The position numbers and the translations under genes are program-made. The notes below the pieces were generated by a model that worked only from the letters and a program-made list of their open reading frames with translations, was not told the DNA's origin and did not search any database. Shown here piece after piece: positions 15,773 to 25,419 of a stretch of DNA of 64,000 bases. Origin of the DNA: Streptomyces sp. NRRL B-24484 (GTDB taxonomy: Bacteria > Actinomycetota > Actinomycetes > Streptomycetales > Streptomycetaceae). The first letter of the stretch is position 1. Every line of letters starts with the position of its first letter. Where the stretch lies: assembly GCF_000717715.1 (NCBI RefSeq), contig NZ_JOAI01000041.1, positions 15,740-79,739 of the forward strand, given 5' to 3'.

Positions 15773-17574
15773 TCGGCGGCGGGCTCCGGCAGGGCACGCG
15801 CGTCGCCCACCGGCTGCCCCAGGCGTGGTGGCTGGAAGGCGGCGGGCATCAGCGGACGGGCCAAGGCGGCGATGTCCTCCAGCTCGTCGCGGTGCTGGGG
15901 CAGCGCCCGACGCAGCGCCGCGTGGGTGTGCAGGAACGCGGCCGCCTCTTGCTCGGTGTAGGGGCGCAGCCGACCGGCGGCCAGCGCCGCGGCGGCCCGC
16001 GGGCCGCCGGTCGTCCGGGTGTTCTCCTGGTGGGCCAGGAGGTGCCCGCCGCGGTCGATGACCAGGACCGTGTGGACGGCCTCGTGGCCCTGGGCGGCCA
16101 CGATCGCGGCGGCCGTGCCGGTGAAGCAGGTGCGGTGACCAGCCACGGAGGTGAACCTGGACGGCACGCCGTTCCTCTGGTTCAGGGCATAGCGCAGCGC
16201 GCATCCCTGTCTGCTGTCGGCCTCGCGGACAGCCAGCACCGCGACCTCGACCCGGTACCCGGCCCGGTGGAACGCCGCAGCACTGTCGAGGAACTCGGCC
16301 GCACTGCCCGGGGCGATCTCGATGACCACATCACCCCGACGCTCACGCACCCAGGCCTCGGCCTGCCGGAACCAGGCCCGGTAGTCCGCCCGGATCGCCG
16401 CCCCGGCATGCCGCGCCTCGGTGAGCAGCAGCTCGAAGTAGTCCGGGTGTGCGGCCTTGAAGACGTCGCTCGACAGCAGCACGGTGCCAGGCTGCATCGC
16501 CCGCAGCACCATGCGGCTCGCCCCGGTCTTCCCGGCACCCGGCTCGCCCATCACGTACACCGCGACCGGCTGCTCCTGCGCGCGGATGGCATCCAGGTAG
16601 CCGGGCACGATCAGGTTCTCGAAGGTCCAGCGGTGCTCCGCCGCACTCAGCCGGTGGTAGTCCACGCCGGGCGGCCCCGGGCGCACCTGAGCGGTGCGCC
16701 GCACCGGCTCGGCGAGCGCTGCGGCCCGCTCGGCGTCCCGGCTCACCGCCAGCAGGCGGTCGGCCGGCAGGCGGGTCTCGGCCCGCACCAGCGAGTGCTC
16801 CGTCTGCCGCAGCGAGCGGCGGAAGCGGTCGGTCTCCATCGCGCTCCACCACCGGGCCCGCTCGGCCTCCACCGCCCGGGCCGCGCCCGGGGCCTTCGAC
16901 CAGGCCCCGTCGACGAGCTCGTTGCAGTACAGGAGCTCGGTGCCGCGGCGCACCACGGTGATGCGGTCGACCAGCCGCTCGGCCTCCAGCACCTCCAGGG
17001 TGCGGCCGAGCTGCCGGGCGCACTCGTCGTGGTTGGACCACGACACGTACCGCCCGGCCCCCGCGCCCTCACCGAGGTAGCGGCCCAGGACGCCGAGCTG
17101 ACTCCACGCCAGCGCGCACGCCACCGCCACCACCTCGACCCGGTACCCGGCCGCCCGGTACGCCCCCACCTGGGCCCGCGCCTCGTCCGCGTCCGCTAAG
17201 GCGGTCTCCACCAGCGCGTCCAGACGACGGGAGCGGACGTGCTCCTCCACCGCGGCCTGCCACCGGCGGGTGTCGGTGCGCACCGTGGTCCCGGCCGTGC
17301 GCACGTCCTGCGACAGCAGCCGGTCGTAGTCCTGGTGGACAGCCTTGTACAGGTCGGCGCCGACGCGCACCGCGCCACCGCGCAGACCGAGAACGGGCAG
17401 CAGCAGGTCCCCGAGGGTGGACTTCCCGCTCCCGGGCGGACCGGCCACCAGCAGCACCACCGGCTTCTCCTGCGAAACGGCACCGCCCGTCCAGACCGGA
17501 AGGATCATCCGGTCCAGGACATTGGCACTCTCGGCCTCGGAGAGCACCTCCGCCACCGTCTCCCCCTCACCCAC
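15736..17574 (-). CDS. Tandem double zeta-toxin-like kinase
   Basis: A protein of about 612 aa with two zeta-toxin/AAA_33 domains. The first has Walker A GPPGSGKS, then VGADLYKAVHQDY; the second has GEPGAGKT, then LSSDVFKAAHPDYFELLL (the D-x-(F/Y)-K...HPDY signature). Both contain later basic and VEVVAVA/VEVAVLAV strands. Zeta toxins phosphorylate UDP-N-acetylglucosamine or related nucleotides; most are single-domain and paired with an epsilon antitoxin, which is absent here. GTG 17574 (or 17577) follows GGGAGG. The upstream same-strand gene (17628) encodes a SeqA_N-RAMA protein and may be its partner. The C-terminal end overlaps a duplicated gene fragment. Confidence 0.78.
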   Translation of the reverse strand: MGEGETVAEVLSEAESANVLDRMILPVWTGGAVSQEKPVVLLVAGPPGSGKSTLGDLLLPVLGLRGGAVRVGADLYKAVHQDYDRLLSQDVRTAGTTVRTDTRRWQAAVEEHVRSRRLDALVETALADADEARAQVGAYRAAGYRVEVVAVACALAWSQLGVLGRYLGEGAGAGRYVSWSNHDECARQLGRTLEVLEAERLVDRITVVRRGTELLYCNELVDGAWSKAPGAARAVEAERARWWSAMETDRFRRSLRQTEHSLVRAETRLPADRLLAVSRDAERAAALAEPVRRTAQVRPGPPGVDYHRLSAAEHRWTFENLIVPGYLDAIRAQEQPVAVYVMGEPGAGKTGASRMVLRAMQPGTVLLSSDVFKAAHPDYFELLLTEARHAGAAIRADYRAWFRQAEAWVRERRGDVVIEIAPGSAAEFLDSAAAFHRAGYRVEVAVLAVREADSRQGCALRYALNQRNGVPSRFTSVAGHRTCFTGTAAAIVAAQGHEAVHTVLVIDRGGHLLAHQENTRTTGGPRAAAALAAGRLRPYTEQEAAAFLHTHAALRRALPQHRDELEDIAALARPLMPAAFQPPRLGQPVGDARALPEPAADYRSVSSASSAV

Positions 17575-17627
17575 CACGCCTCCCAGCGCTCCCCACCGAC
17601 CGACCCGACCCGCACTCACCGCCCCGA

Positions 17628-18068
17628 TCAGGCGGTGGCCTCCTCCAGCTGCAGCCGTGTGCGCAGCGTCTGGAGGGTCTCGCCGGTCGCGGTGACCACG
17701 TACTGGCCCCAACCGTTGATCTCGGTCCCCACCTGCGCCTTCAGCGCCGGGGAGGGAAGAGCGAAGACCCGACCATCAGCGATGCGGATCCAGCCGTCCG
17801 CGGTGACGCTCGCATAGAACGTCGCCCCGGCCCGCTTCTTGGTGTGGTGCAGCTGCGCCTCCGGTGCCAGCCAGCCGCGCTCGATGAACGGCATCAGCGC
17901 CCCCGTGCCACGCCGATCACCGGCCTGCTCGTCCGCAGCAGGCTTGACGCCGTCGAGCAGCAACCTGCGCAGGACATCGTTCGGCGTGTCCACCAGCGGC
18001 TCGCTGTGCCGCTGCAGATAGGCGAACACGTCGTCATCGATCTCGATGGTGCGGGTGGTGTGGATCAT
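17628..18068 (-). CDS. SeqA N-domain plus RAMA (modified-DNA reader-like) protein
   Basis: A 146-aa protein. Residues 1-40 (RTIEIDDDVFAYLQRHSEPL and DTPNDVLRRLLLDG) match the SeqA N-terminal ribbon-helix-helix oligomerisation/DNA-binding module. Residues about 65-142 (GWLAPEAQL, GATFYASVTADGWIRI, LPSPALKAQVGTEINGWG, TLQTLR) match the RAMA fold, predicted to recognise modified DNA. ATG after GAGGAGG. It is the first gene of a pair with the double zeta kinase, which begins 53 nt downstream of its stop. It may act as antitoxin-like autoregulator or as a methylation-sensing switch; both are inference. Confidence 0.68.
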   Translation of the reverse strand: MIHTTRTIEIDDDVFAYLQRHSEPLVDTPNDVLRRLLLDGVKPAADEQAGDRRGTGALMPFIERGWLAPEAQLHHTKKRAGATFYASVTADGWIRIADGRVFALPSPALKAQVGTEINGWGQYVVTATGETLQTLRTRLQLEEATA

Positions 18069-18439
18069 TGCGCCCCTCCTCTTTATCTGCGATCACCCCA
18101 AGATCTCCCAGATGTGACGCCAAGTCAAATCGTCCTGCGCCAGCCAGACACCGGCTGGTGCAAGGCTACGAGCGGCAGTTTGAAACGGAGGCTGTGGCTC
18201 CGAAAGGCGAGCGGATGCCGACAGAGCCGCGGCCGACAGGCGGCGTTGCCGCTCGCCACCGCAGCCCGATCAGGCCCTTCCGAGCGACTGATCACCCCAG
18301 GGCCCCGCCTCTGCCAGGACCTGCTATCTGGCGTGCGGGAGCAGGAGATTTTCGCTTGCCGGATGACCAGGTGCGGCAGTGGACTGCTTGCCCGGCGGAT
18401 GCACGAGCGTCTGCGACGCCGGGTCGGCACTACCGAGCA
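18069..18439. other. Intergenic segment, no gene assigned
   Basis: About 370 bp. The part near 18070-18130 is relatively AT-rich and probably contains the promoter for the minus-strand gene at 18068. The rest holds open frames without ribosome sites or family matches. Confidence 0.4.
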
Positions 18440-21400
18440 CTACAGGTCGGGCGGGCCGATCAGCTCGGCAACGGACCAAGGCCCGGTCGGGTGACCTCGC
18501 TCGTCCACGCCCCACCGGCTCAGCTCGCCGCGGTCGACGGTGCCGTGCGTAAGGACTGCGAGGTCCAGCCACCCAGAGTGGCTGCCGGCCTCGATCGCCC
18601 TGGCCCAGGCATGCCGCGCCCGATCCCGGTGGTCGGCGGCTTCGCCGGATTCGGCAGCGGTGGCAGCGGCAGCTTCCGCCTCGCGCGCCAGCCACGTCCA
18701 GGCCGAACTGTCCCCGTGCCGGGCGGCCAGATCGGCGGATGATTCCGCCGCGGCTACGTCGCCCAGTCGGTGGTGGAGGCGGGTGAGGCCGACGGCGTCG
18801 ACAGGGAACCCGGCCTGCTCCGCGGTGCGCCACACCGCCAGTGCGCCGCGCAGGTCGGAGAAGGCCTCGAGGCGTCGGGCGTGATCGGCGAGCAGTTGGG
18901 CGGCTTCGCGGGGCGGTGCTTGGCGAAGGAGCTGGTCCACCTTCGCATGGTCGCCAGCGTGGTAGAGGAGACGGAGCAGGTGGCTTCGAGCGATGCTGCT
19001 GTTCAAAGAGAGCGCCAGCCACCACAGCGCGACGGCGGTCTCCAAGTCTTGGATCCGCTCGGCCTCGCAGGCGCGTTCTTCCGCGTCGGTGCGGGCCGTG
19101 TAGTCGGAGGTAACTCCGACGTGGTCCCGGTGGTCGAGGAGGGGCGTGGGGCGGAGGCGGGCGGCGAGATGACGGTGGCCCTGGTCGGCTAAGGCATCGG
19201 CGGCCCGGAGCATGCCTGGCAGGTCCCCGACCTGCATGAGCAGGCGGGCGAGCGTGGTCATCGAGCGAGGTTTGCCAACGGTGAGGGCCGTGGTGGCGTG
19301 GGCGATGGCTGTGGTCCACTCGCCCTTGCGGACGAGGATCTCGACCAGGCGCTCGACGGCACCCTCGCGGCCAGCCGCGAGATCGGCGCGTGCGGCGTCC
19401 TCAGCCCCGGTGCGGTCGCCGAGCTGCTCGCAGGCGACGACCTTCCTGGCGTTGGCGTAGGGGATGCCACGCTCATCGGCAATGTTCCACAGGTCGCGGG
19501 CACCGACGTGGTCACCCTGGTCGCCGAGGCTGCGGGCAAGGAACACGAGGGCCTGCACGTCGTCAGGTTCGGCGACCATGACGGCACGCCATGCGGAGCG
19601 AGCGCCTTCGAGATCACCCTGTCTGAGCATCAGGTCGGCGCGGCGCCATACCAGGCGGAGGTCGTCCACATCGTAGGCGGCGCTCCACGCCGCGTGCGCG
19701 CCGTCGTGGTCCCGTGCCCGGTATCGGGCCTGGCCGAGTTCGACCAGCGCCTCGGGGGTGCCGAGTCGAATCCGCAATCGGGCCGCGAGTAGAAACATGC
19801 CCCGCTGCTCAGCGGAGCGGACGAGCCGGCGGAGACTCTCCGGGTCGGTGACGTGCCGGCAGGCGTCCCAGAACTCAGGGGGAGCGGGTTCCAAGAAGCG
19901 AGCGCGGTGCAGATGCTCGGTCAGATGGTCCGCCATCTCGTACAGCGGGGGCCCGGTGGGGGCGTGACCCGGCGGGGAGACGGCCGGTGCGAACGGACCG
20001 GGCACCCCCAGGCTCGGCCGGGAGGTCTCAGTAATCGCGCGAGTGAACCAGGCATGGTTCTCACGCAGTTCGGGCGCGAGTACCCGCCAGCCAGCCAGGT
20101 CGAGGTGGCCCACAGCAGCGGCACGGACGAAGTCGAGGCCGATCTCCGTACGGTGGCCCAGGCGGTAGGCGTCGGCAACCGCGTGCAGAACGGCGCGTGT
20201 CTCGGGCACTGCGTGCTCATAGCGGATGACCTGTTCAAGAGAACCGGAGAGGTACTGGGTGATCCGACCGGTCGACTCCTCCTTCGCCAAGGCCCGGGAA
20301 TGACGGGGGTCGGTCGCGGCCAAGCGGCGAAGTTCCGCGAGAGCCCTGCCGTCGAAGCACTCCGCGACGTCGATCGTTCGGTCCTCGATCACGCGGCGCA
20401 CACTGACATAGGTGTCGTCAGCGTGCGAAAGAGTCGCGGTGAGGATACGCGCTGCAAGGCCGCGGTGAAGGGCAGACACCAGGAGCAACGGTCCGACGGA
20501 CGGGTCGTTGAGGGCCGTGTGGAGCTGTTCGGCGACAGAGCGGGCATCCTGGCCAGAAGGCCCGAGGAACATGGCGAGGTCGTCCAGCCACACCACTGTT
20601 CGCTGCGCCAGGCTCCGGTCCCGCAGAACGGTAAGCAGGTTCTCAACGCCCGAGGGCACCCACACCCGCCACGGCGCGGGCAGATTCTTAACCGCCTCCC
20701 ACAGGGCGCGGGTCTTGCCGGTCGACGGATCGGCGACCAGGCACACTAACGCCGACTGCCGTCGCATCTGGACCCGAGTAACGAGGGCCGATAGCTGATC
20801 GTCGTGGACACGGCGGACGTAGGCGGGGAGCGGATTATCGGCGCCGTCGGCGGTGATGGCCCGGTGCACCCCGAGAAGCTGGATCGGGTCTGCGGACGCG
20901 AGCGGCACACCAGGGTGCGCCGGCCCGGTGCCAGTTCCCGGCGCTGTGGGCGACAGGCTCCCGTGCAGTTTCGCGCGGATCCGGAAGCCGTCGATGAACG
21001 CTCCTTGCGGGCCCCAATCCCCACAGGCCTTGTTCAATGCGTTGAACAGCTCGGCGCCGGCTGCCGCCGTCCCTTCGAGGCTCCACGGGGCGAGCCGGCC
21101 GACGGCCTCGGCGACGTCCTGCTCGTCGTCCGCCAGGACCCGCAGGAATCGCACCCGCAGCCTGTACAGCATCCGCCACGTGACCTCGGGCGTGGCCAAC
21201 CCGGTCGCAAGTAGCCCGCTGCTGCGAGCCTTGTCGATCATCGCGTCGAGATGGGAGAGCCGCTTGCGATCGTTCCGGTCGTGGCGGCGCGGGTCACTGC
21301 GGAAGTCGGCGTTGTCCCTCGCGGCCCCCGCGGCGACCGCGAGCGTTCGCAGCTGGACCAAGTGCTCGGTGCGGTCGCCAACGGCCAGACAAAGGCGCAG

Positions 21401-21742
21401 GCTCCCCGCCCGGATCTCCTCCCACCGTTCCACAGCCGTCCTGGCGAACGTGCTCAGCAGCTTCACTGTGTCGGCATGACTAGTGATCACCCGAGGGGCG
21501 CGGCGCGCTCCGATCGCGAGTTCGACCGGGTCGCCGTTCCTCGCTCTCCCCGCCAGGAGGAAGTCGTCCACCGGAGTGCGCCTGGGCCGCGGCTGGAACG
21601 TGAGCTCAGTCGGCACGACGTCATGGCCGAGTTCAGCGAATGGGGTGCCGGTAAGGATGTGTGACGCCAGCACCGCTCCCAACCGCGCCTCCATCGTGTG
21701 GCCGACACCGCCGGTCGACTCGGTCGACGCCTCAACCGGCAC
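18440..21742 (-). CDS. P-loop/TPR protein with possible nuclease-like N-terminus (STAND-like)
   Basis: A 1100-aa protein. Residues about 20-175 (TPVDDFLLAGRARNGDPVEL, later LRLCLAVGDRTEHLVQLRTLA) resemble the dsDNA-nuclease (DUF4297/Cap4-like, PD-(D/E)XK) head of defence proteins, but the expected catalytic lysine after E74 is not evident. Walker A ADPSTGKT is at about 338-345 and Walker B VVWLDD at about 383-388. From about 640 onward the protein is tandem TPR-like helices (RYRARDHDGAHAAWSAAYDV and similar). This head-ATPase-repeat order is that of STAND sensors such as Avs. GTG start follows AAGGGGG. Single-gene unit. An antiphage role is plausible but inferred. Confidence 0.65.
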   Translation of the reverse strand: MPVEASTESTGGVGHTMEARLGAVLASHILTGTPFAELGHDVVPTELTFQPRPRRTPVDDFLLAGRARNGDPVELAIGARRAPRVITSHADTVKLLSTFARTAVERWEEIRAGSLRLCLAVGDRTEHLVQLRTLAVAAGAARDNADFRSDPRRHDRNDRKRLSHLDAMIDKARSSGLLATGLATPEVTWRMLYRLRVRFLRVLADDEQDVAEAVGRLAPWSLEGTAAAGAELFNALNKACGDWGPQGAFIDGFRIRAKLHGSLSPTAPGTGTGPAHPGVPLASADPIQLLGVHRAITADGADNPLPAYVRRVHDDQLSALVTRVQMRRQSALVCLVADPSTGKTRALWEAVKNLPAPWRVWVPSGVENLLTVLRDRSLAQRTVVWLDDLAMFLGPSGQDARSVAEQLHTALNDPSVGPLLLVSALHRGLAARILTATLSHADDTYVSVRRVIEDRTIDVAECFDGRALAELRRLAATDPRHSRALAKEESTGRITQYLSGSLEQVIRYEHAVPETRAVLHAVADAYRLGHRTEIGLDFVRAAAVGHLDLAGWRVLAPELRENHAWFTRAITETSRPSLGVPGPFAPAVSPPGHAPTGPPLYEMADHLTEHLHRARFLEPAPPEFWDACRHVTDPESLRRLVRSAEQRGMFLLAARLRIRLGTPEALVELGQARYRARDHDGAHAAWSAAYDVDDLRLVWRRADLMLRQGDLEGARSAWRAVMVAEPDDVQALVFLARSLGDQGDHVGARDLWNIADERGIPYANARKVVACEQLGDRTGAEDAARADLAAGREGAVERLVEILVRKGEWTTAIAHATTALTVGKPRSMTTLARLLMQVGDLPGMLRAADALADQGHRHLAARLRPTPLLDHRDHVGVTSDYTARTDAEERACEAERIQDLETAVALWWLALSLNSSIARSHLLRLLYHAGDHAKVDQLLRQAPPREAAQLLADHARRLEAFSDLRGALAVWRTAEQAGFPVDAVGLTRLHHRLGDVAAAESSADLAARHGDSSAWTWLAREAEAAAATAAESGEAADHRDRARHAWARAIEAGSHSGWLDLAVLTHGTVDRGELSRWGVDERGHPTGPWSVAELIGPPDL

Positions 21743-21980
21743 ACTTCACCCCCTTCACCACGGAGCAACACCGTAGTCGGGTGGGCCGGTGCCACGCTGA
21801 AGCTTCGGCCAGCACGTCGCCCCGGAGAAGGATGTCGCGCTCGCTCTGGCCACCATCGATAAGCACCTCACCGGCCACGCCGCCCACTCCCCCGGTCCGG
21901 CCCCGTCCTGCGCCCCCGTCGGTTCCGGTGATCATCAACGGCGAGCCTAGGGCACCTCGCCGACACCTCATTGGGCCCCT

Positions 21981-22712
21981 TTACCCGGTGTGCGGAGGCA
22001 GGAGTTCCTTCGCTCGCTGGGCGATCGGTTGAGGCAGCAGGCCGCCTGCCCGGCGAGTGCGAGAGTCGGCCCGGAGACGACGGACGAGGAGCGAGGCGTT
22101 GGCGATCGTCACGCCTTCCAGGTGAAGCACACCGCGAGGAACCTTTGCGCCGTGAACAGCGACATGCGCAGCCACCGGAACGCCGAGCGCGAGCTCGGCC
22201 TGCCGCGCCTCCCAGGCCACGGTCTGCAGAGCACGGGTCTGGCAGTGACCGCCGTACCAGAGCTGTCCGTTGCGCACCTGCAGCTGGGAGTTCCTGGACA
22301 CCCAGTTTTTCGTGTCGATGTAGATCACTTCACCACCCGGGGCTATCAGGAGATGATCCAGGTTCGCGCTGGATCCAGGGATGGCCCGGTCGTGCAGCAC
22401 TGTCCAGCCCGCCCTCTCCAACGGCACCAGCAGCCGAGCGGTCTGCCGCTCCCCCGCGGCACCCACCGCCCACGACCCACCTCGGCCCGCCACGAAGGTG
22501 AGCACCACTGTGTAGACCATCCCCGCAGCCACGAAGACCACCCCGAGCACCCTCAAGCCGTCGGTAGGCGCCTTCCACCAGATGACCAGGCCCATCGCGG
22601 CCATGACCGGCAGCCGCCACTTCAACGAACGTCGTAACCGCCGACGCGCTGCCACACCGGGCCGCTGCGCCATCCGCGCCGCACTTGCTCCTGCCCCGTT
22701 CCTCGTAGCCAC
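21981..22712 (-). CDS. NERD (nuclease-related) domain membrane protein
   Basis: A 243-aa protein. Two adjacent membrane helices lie at about 38-85 (LPVMAAMGLVIWW, VLGVVFVAAGMVYTVVLTFVA), followed by a cytosolic NERD domain from about 95: GAAGERQTARLLVPLERAGW, VLHDRAIPGSSANLDHLLI, and GGEVIYIDTKNW. This keeps the E, D and D-x-K residues of the PD-(D/E)XK-like family. GTG 22712 has GAGGGGG 6 nt upstream and is preferred; the frame stays open to 23237, but that part is built of TGCGCA repeats and is not convincing protein. NERD proteins are of uncertain role (DNA processing or defence). Confidence 0.75.
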   Translation of the reverse strand: MATRNGAGASAARMAQRPGVAARRRLRRSLKWRLPVMAAMGLVIWWKAPTDGLRVLGVVFVAAGMVYTVVLTFVAGRGGSWAVGAAGERQTARLLVPLERAGWTVLHDRAIPGSSANLDHLLIAPGGEVIYIDTKNWVSRNSQLQVRNGQLWYGGHCQTRALQTVAWEARQAELALGVPVAAHVAVHGAKVPRGVLHLEGVTIANASLLVRRLRADSRTRRAGGLLPQPIAQRAKELLPPHTG

Positions 22713-22901
22713 CAGTGCCCCCTCATCCCGGCCGTGCCTTTGTGCACGGACTCGACCGCCAGGGGTAACACAGCCAGGCGGCGAATCAAGGCCTCTTCGC
22801 GGAACTGCCGACCGAGCTGACGCTCGATGGGTCAGCGCGGAACCGCACCTGACAAAGCGCTGAGCCTGCCCAGACGGCTCGCAGGATGCGCGGCGCAGCA
22901 C

Positions 22902-23216
22902 TTGCGCAGGGAAGAGGGTGCGCAAGCCGGCTCCTTGCGCACGCGCAGGCATCCTCCGCGCACCAGCCTGCGCATGCGCAAGAGAGGGGGCCCGATCATG
23001 CGCAGGCCGGTTGCGCAGGCGCCTTGCGCAGGCGTTCAGCCGCGCACCGGCTCCCAGGTGTCGCACCCGCGCAGGGGCGCGCACGCGCAAGCGGTGACCT
23101 TGCGCATGCGCAGCGAAGGCGTGCGCGCATGGCTGTGCTGCGCGGACCCCTCGCCTCGCGTGCTGACACCCCGGAGCATGTGCGCAGCTGTCGGTGTCGG
23201 CCGACATGATGGTGCG
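22902..23216. repeat. TGCGCA-rich cluster, locus 1
   Basis: At least twelve TGCGCA hexamers in about 315 bp (for example 22902, 22918 and 23212), including double units TGCGCATGCGCA near 22968 and 23100, and several CGCGCA variants. Random expectation at this base composition is far below one. It lies in the divergent region between the NERD gene and ligA; similar clusters recur near 30.2, 31.0, 54.8 and 55.9 kb. Confidence 0.75.
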
Positions 23217-23217
23217 C

Positions 23218-25239
23218 ATGGCACTCGACTCCCCCACTTCCTACGCCGACGCCGTCGCCGCCGCGGTGCAGGCCGCCGCCGCGTACTACACCGACGGCTC
23301 CACGCCGCTGGGCGATGACGAGTACGACGCGCTGGTGCGCGAGATCGAGGCCTGGGAGCAGGCGCATCCCGATCAGGTGCTGCCGGACTCCCCCACCGGG
23401 AAGGTCGCTGGCGGCGCCGTGGTGGGCGATGTTCCGCACAGTGTGCCGATGCTCTCCCTGGACAACGTCTTCTCCGCCGGGGAGCTCGCCGACTGGGCCG
23501 CCGGGCTGGAGCGCCGCCTCGGCCGCCAGGTGGACGGCTGGTGCGTCGAGCCGAAGCTCGACGGGCTCGCGGTTGCCGCCCGCTACCAGGCCGGCCAGCT
23601 TGCCCAGCTGATCACCCGCGGCGACGGCCTCGCCGGCGAAGACATCACTCACGCCACCGACGCCGTCCTCGGCCTGCCCCAGCAGCTTGCCGAGCCGATC
23701 GACATCGAGCTGCGCGGCGAGGTCCTCCTCACCCAGGAGCAGTTCGACCGGGCCAACGAGATTCGCCTCGCCCACGGCGCCGTGCCCTTCGCCCACCCGC
23801 GCAGCGGCGCCGCCGGCACCCTGCGCGCCAAGGACCGCCCGTACCGGATCGAGCTCACCTTCTTCGCCTACGGCGCCGTCAGCCACCTCACCGACCTCGG
23901 CCACACCGCCCTCCTAGAGCGCCTCGCCCAGCTCGGCGCCAACACCGCCGCCACCACCGCAGCCCACCCGCTGCGCTGCGCGACCATCGACGAGGTGCAG
24001 CAGCGCGTCGAGGAGATCGCCGCGCTGCGCGCCGCCCTGCCGTTCGGCATCGACGGCGTCGTCATCAAGGCGGACTCGGCCGCGGACCAGGAGCAGGCCG
24101 GCTCCGGCTCGCGCGCACCGCGCTGGGCCATCGCCCGCAAGCTCGCCGCCGTCCACAAGGTCACCCGCCTCCTCGGCGTCGAGTGGAACGTCGGCCGCAC
24201 CGGCGTCATCGCCCCGCGCGCCGTCCTGGAGCCGGTCGTCATCGACGGCGTCACCGTCACCTACGCCACCCTCCACAACCCGGCCGACATCACCCGCCGC
24301 GGCCTCATGCTCAATGACCAGGTCTTCGTCTACCGGGCCGGCGACGTCATCCCCCGCGTGGAGGCACCCCTCGTCGACGAGCGCACCGGTGACGAGCTGC
24401 CGATCGTCTTCCCCGAGGTCTGCCCACGCTGCGGCGACGCCATCGACACCTCCCAGCAGCGCTGGCGGTGCGTCCGCGGCCGCGGCTGCGAGGCCGTTGC
24501 CTCCATCCGCTACGCCGTCGGCCGCGACCAGCTCGACATCGAAGGTCTTGGCGGCACCCGCGCCGTCCAGCTCGTCGAAGCCGGCCTGGTCGCCGACGTC
24601 GCCGACCTCTTCGCGCTCACCCGCAACCAGCTCCTGGCCCTCGACCGCATGGGGGAGACCAGCACCGACAAGCTCATCGCCGCGATCGAGACCGCCCGCA
24701 CCCAGCCGCTCAACCGGGTGTTCTGCGCGCTCGGCGTCCGCGGCACCGGCCGGACCATGTCCCGCCGGATCGCCGCCCACTTCGGCTCCATGGCCGCCAT
24801 TCGCGCCGCGGACGCGGAGGCCTTCGCCGAGGTCGACGGCATCGGCACCGAGAAGGCCCAGGTCATCGTCACCGAGCTCGCCGAGCTCGCGCCGGTTCTC
24901 GACAAGCTCGCCGCGTACGGCGTCGGCACCGAGGAGACCACCCCGGCCAGGTCCGCGGTTGCCGACGTCGGAGAGCAGACCGGCCCCCTCGACGGACAGG
25001 CCGTCGTCGTCACCGGCAGCATGACCGGACCGCTCGCCGACCTTAGCCGCAACCAGATGAACGAGCTGATCGAGCGCGCCGGCGGCAAGGCCTCCTCCTC
25101 GGTCTCCAAGCGCACCACCCTGCTCGTCGCAGGCGAGAAGGCCGGCTCCAAGCGCACCAAAGCCGAAGAGCTCGGCATCGACATCCTCACCCCGGAAAAC
25201 TTCGCCCAGCTCATCGCCGACTACCTGCCCGGCACCTGA
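23218..25239 (+). CDS. ligA: NAD+-dependent DNA ligase
   Basis: Seals nicks in DNA using NAD+. Full-length and complete in domain order: N-terminal Ia domain ([21 protein letters not shown]), adenylation domain with catalytic lysine in EPKLDG (about residue 113), OB fold, zinc-binding Cys4 ([23 protein letters not shown]), helix-hairpin-helix region ([32 protein letters not shown]) and C-terminal BRCT ([20 protein letters not shown] through [10 protein letters not shown]). About 673 aa, the normal length. The start is uncertain: ATG 23218, 23209, 23206 or GTG 23194, none with a clear ribosome site. A second ligase is typical of large Streptomyces plasmids, where it would supplement the chromosomal enzyme. 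A perfect 78-bp palindrome follows. Confidence 0.93.
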   Translation: MALDSPTSYADAVAAAVQAAAAYYTDGSTPLGDDEYDALVREIEAWEQAHPDQVLPDSPTGKVAGGAVVGDVPHSVPMLSLDNVFSAGELADWAAGLERRLGRQVDGWCVEPKLDGLAVAARYQAGQLAQLITRGDGLAGEDITHATDAVLGLPQQLAEPIDIELRGEVLLTQEQFDRANEIRLAHGAVPFAHPRSGAAGTLRAKDRPYRIELTFFAYGAVSHLTDLGHTALLERLAQLGANTAATTAAHPLRCATIDEVQQRVEEIAALRAALPFGIDGVVIKADSAADQEQAGSGSRAPRWAIARKLAAVHKVTRLLGVEWNVGRTGVIAPRAVLEPVVIDGVTVTYATLHNPADITRRGLMLNDQVFVYRAGDVIPRVEAPLVDERTGDELPIVFPEVCPRCGDAIDTSQQRWRCVRGRGCEAVASIRYAVGRDQLDIEGLGGTRAVQLVEAGLVADVADLFALTRNQLLALDRMGETSTDKLIAAIETARTQPLNRVFCALGVRGTGRTMSRRIAAHFGSMAAIRAADAEAFAEVDGIGTEKAQVIVTELAELAPVLDKLAAYGVGTEETTPARSAVADVGEQTGPLDGQAVVVTGSMTGPLADLSRNQMNELIERAGGKASSSVSKRTTLLVAGEKAGSKRTKAEELGIDILTPENFAQLIADYLPGT

Positions 25240-25246
25240 CGCACCA

Positions 25247-25324
25247 GCACTGGACCGGAGAGCGCAGCGGCCGGAGTCACCCAAATTTGGGTGACTCCGG
25301 CCGCTGCGCTCTCCGGTCCAGTGC
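25247..25324. terminator. 78-bp perfect palindrome (bidirectional terminator-like)
   Basis: Every base from 25247 to 25285 pairs with 25324 back to 25286; the centre is CCAAA|TTTGG and there is no unpaired loop. It begins 7 nt after the ligA stop, so it probably terminates ligA transcription, but its length and perfection are unusual for a plain terminator. Confidence 0.7.
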
Positions 25325-25419
25325 CCACAATCGGGCATGAACCGCTCTAAGACGATCATCTGCGCGCTGCCTCCAGACAGAGCGTCCCCGCCCCGACCTC
25401 GCTGGGACAGAGTGCGGCC

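Noticed and set aside
18069..18439. Plus-strand frames in the gap before the large P-loop/TPR gene
   Set aside because: They run on into antisense of the large gene; no ribosome site and no family match.
22850..23215. CRISPR-like array suspected from the repeated TGCGCA segment
   Set aside because: Units are 6-12 nt with irregular spacing and no unique spacers of constant length; no cas genes.
22713..23237. N-terminal extension of the NERD protein, with Ala/His/Arg/Cys-rich sequence
   Set aside because: It is encoded by the TGCGCA repeats, has no ribosome site at its start, and a GTG with a strong site at 22712 gives a normal NERD protein.
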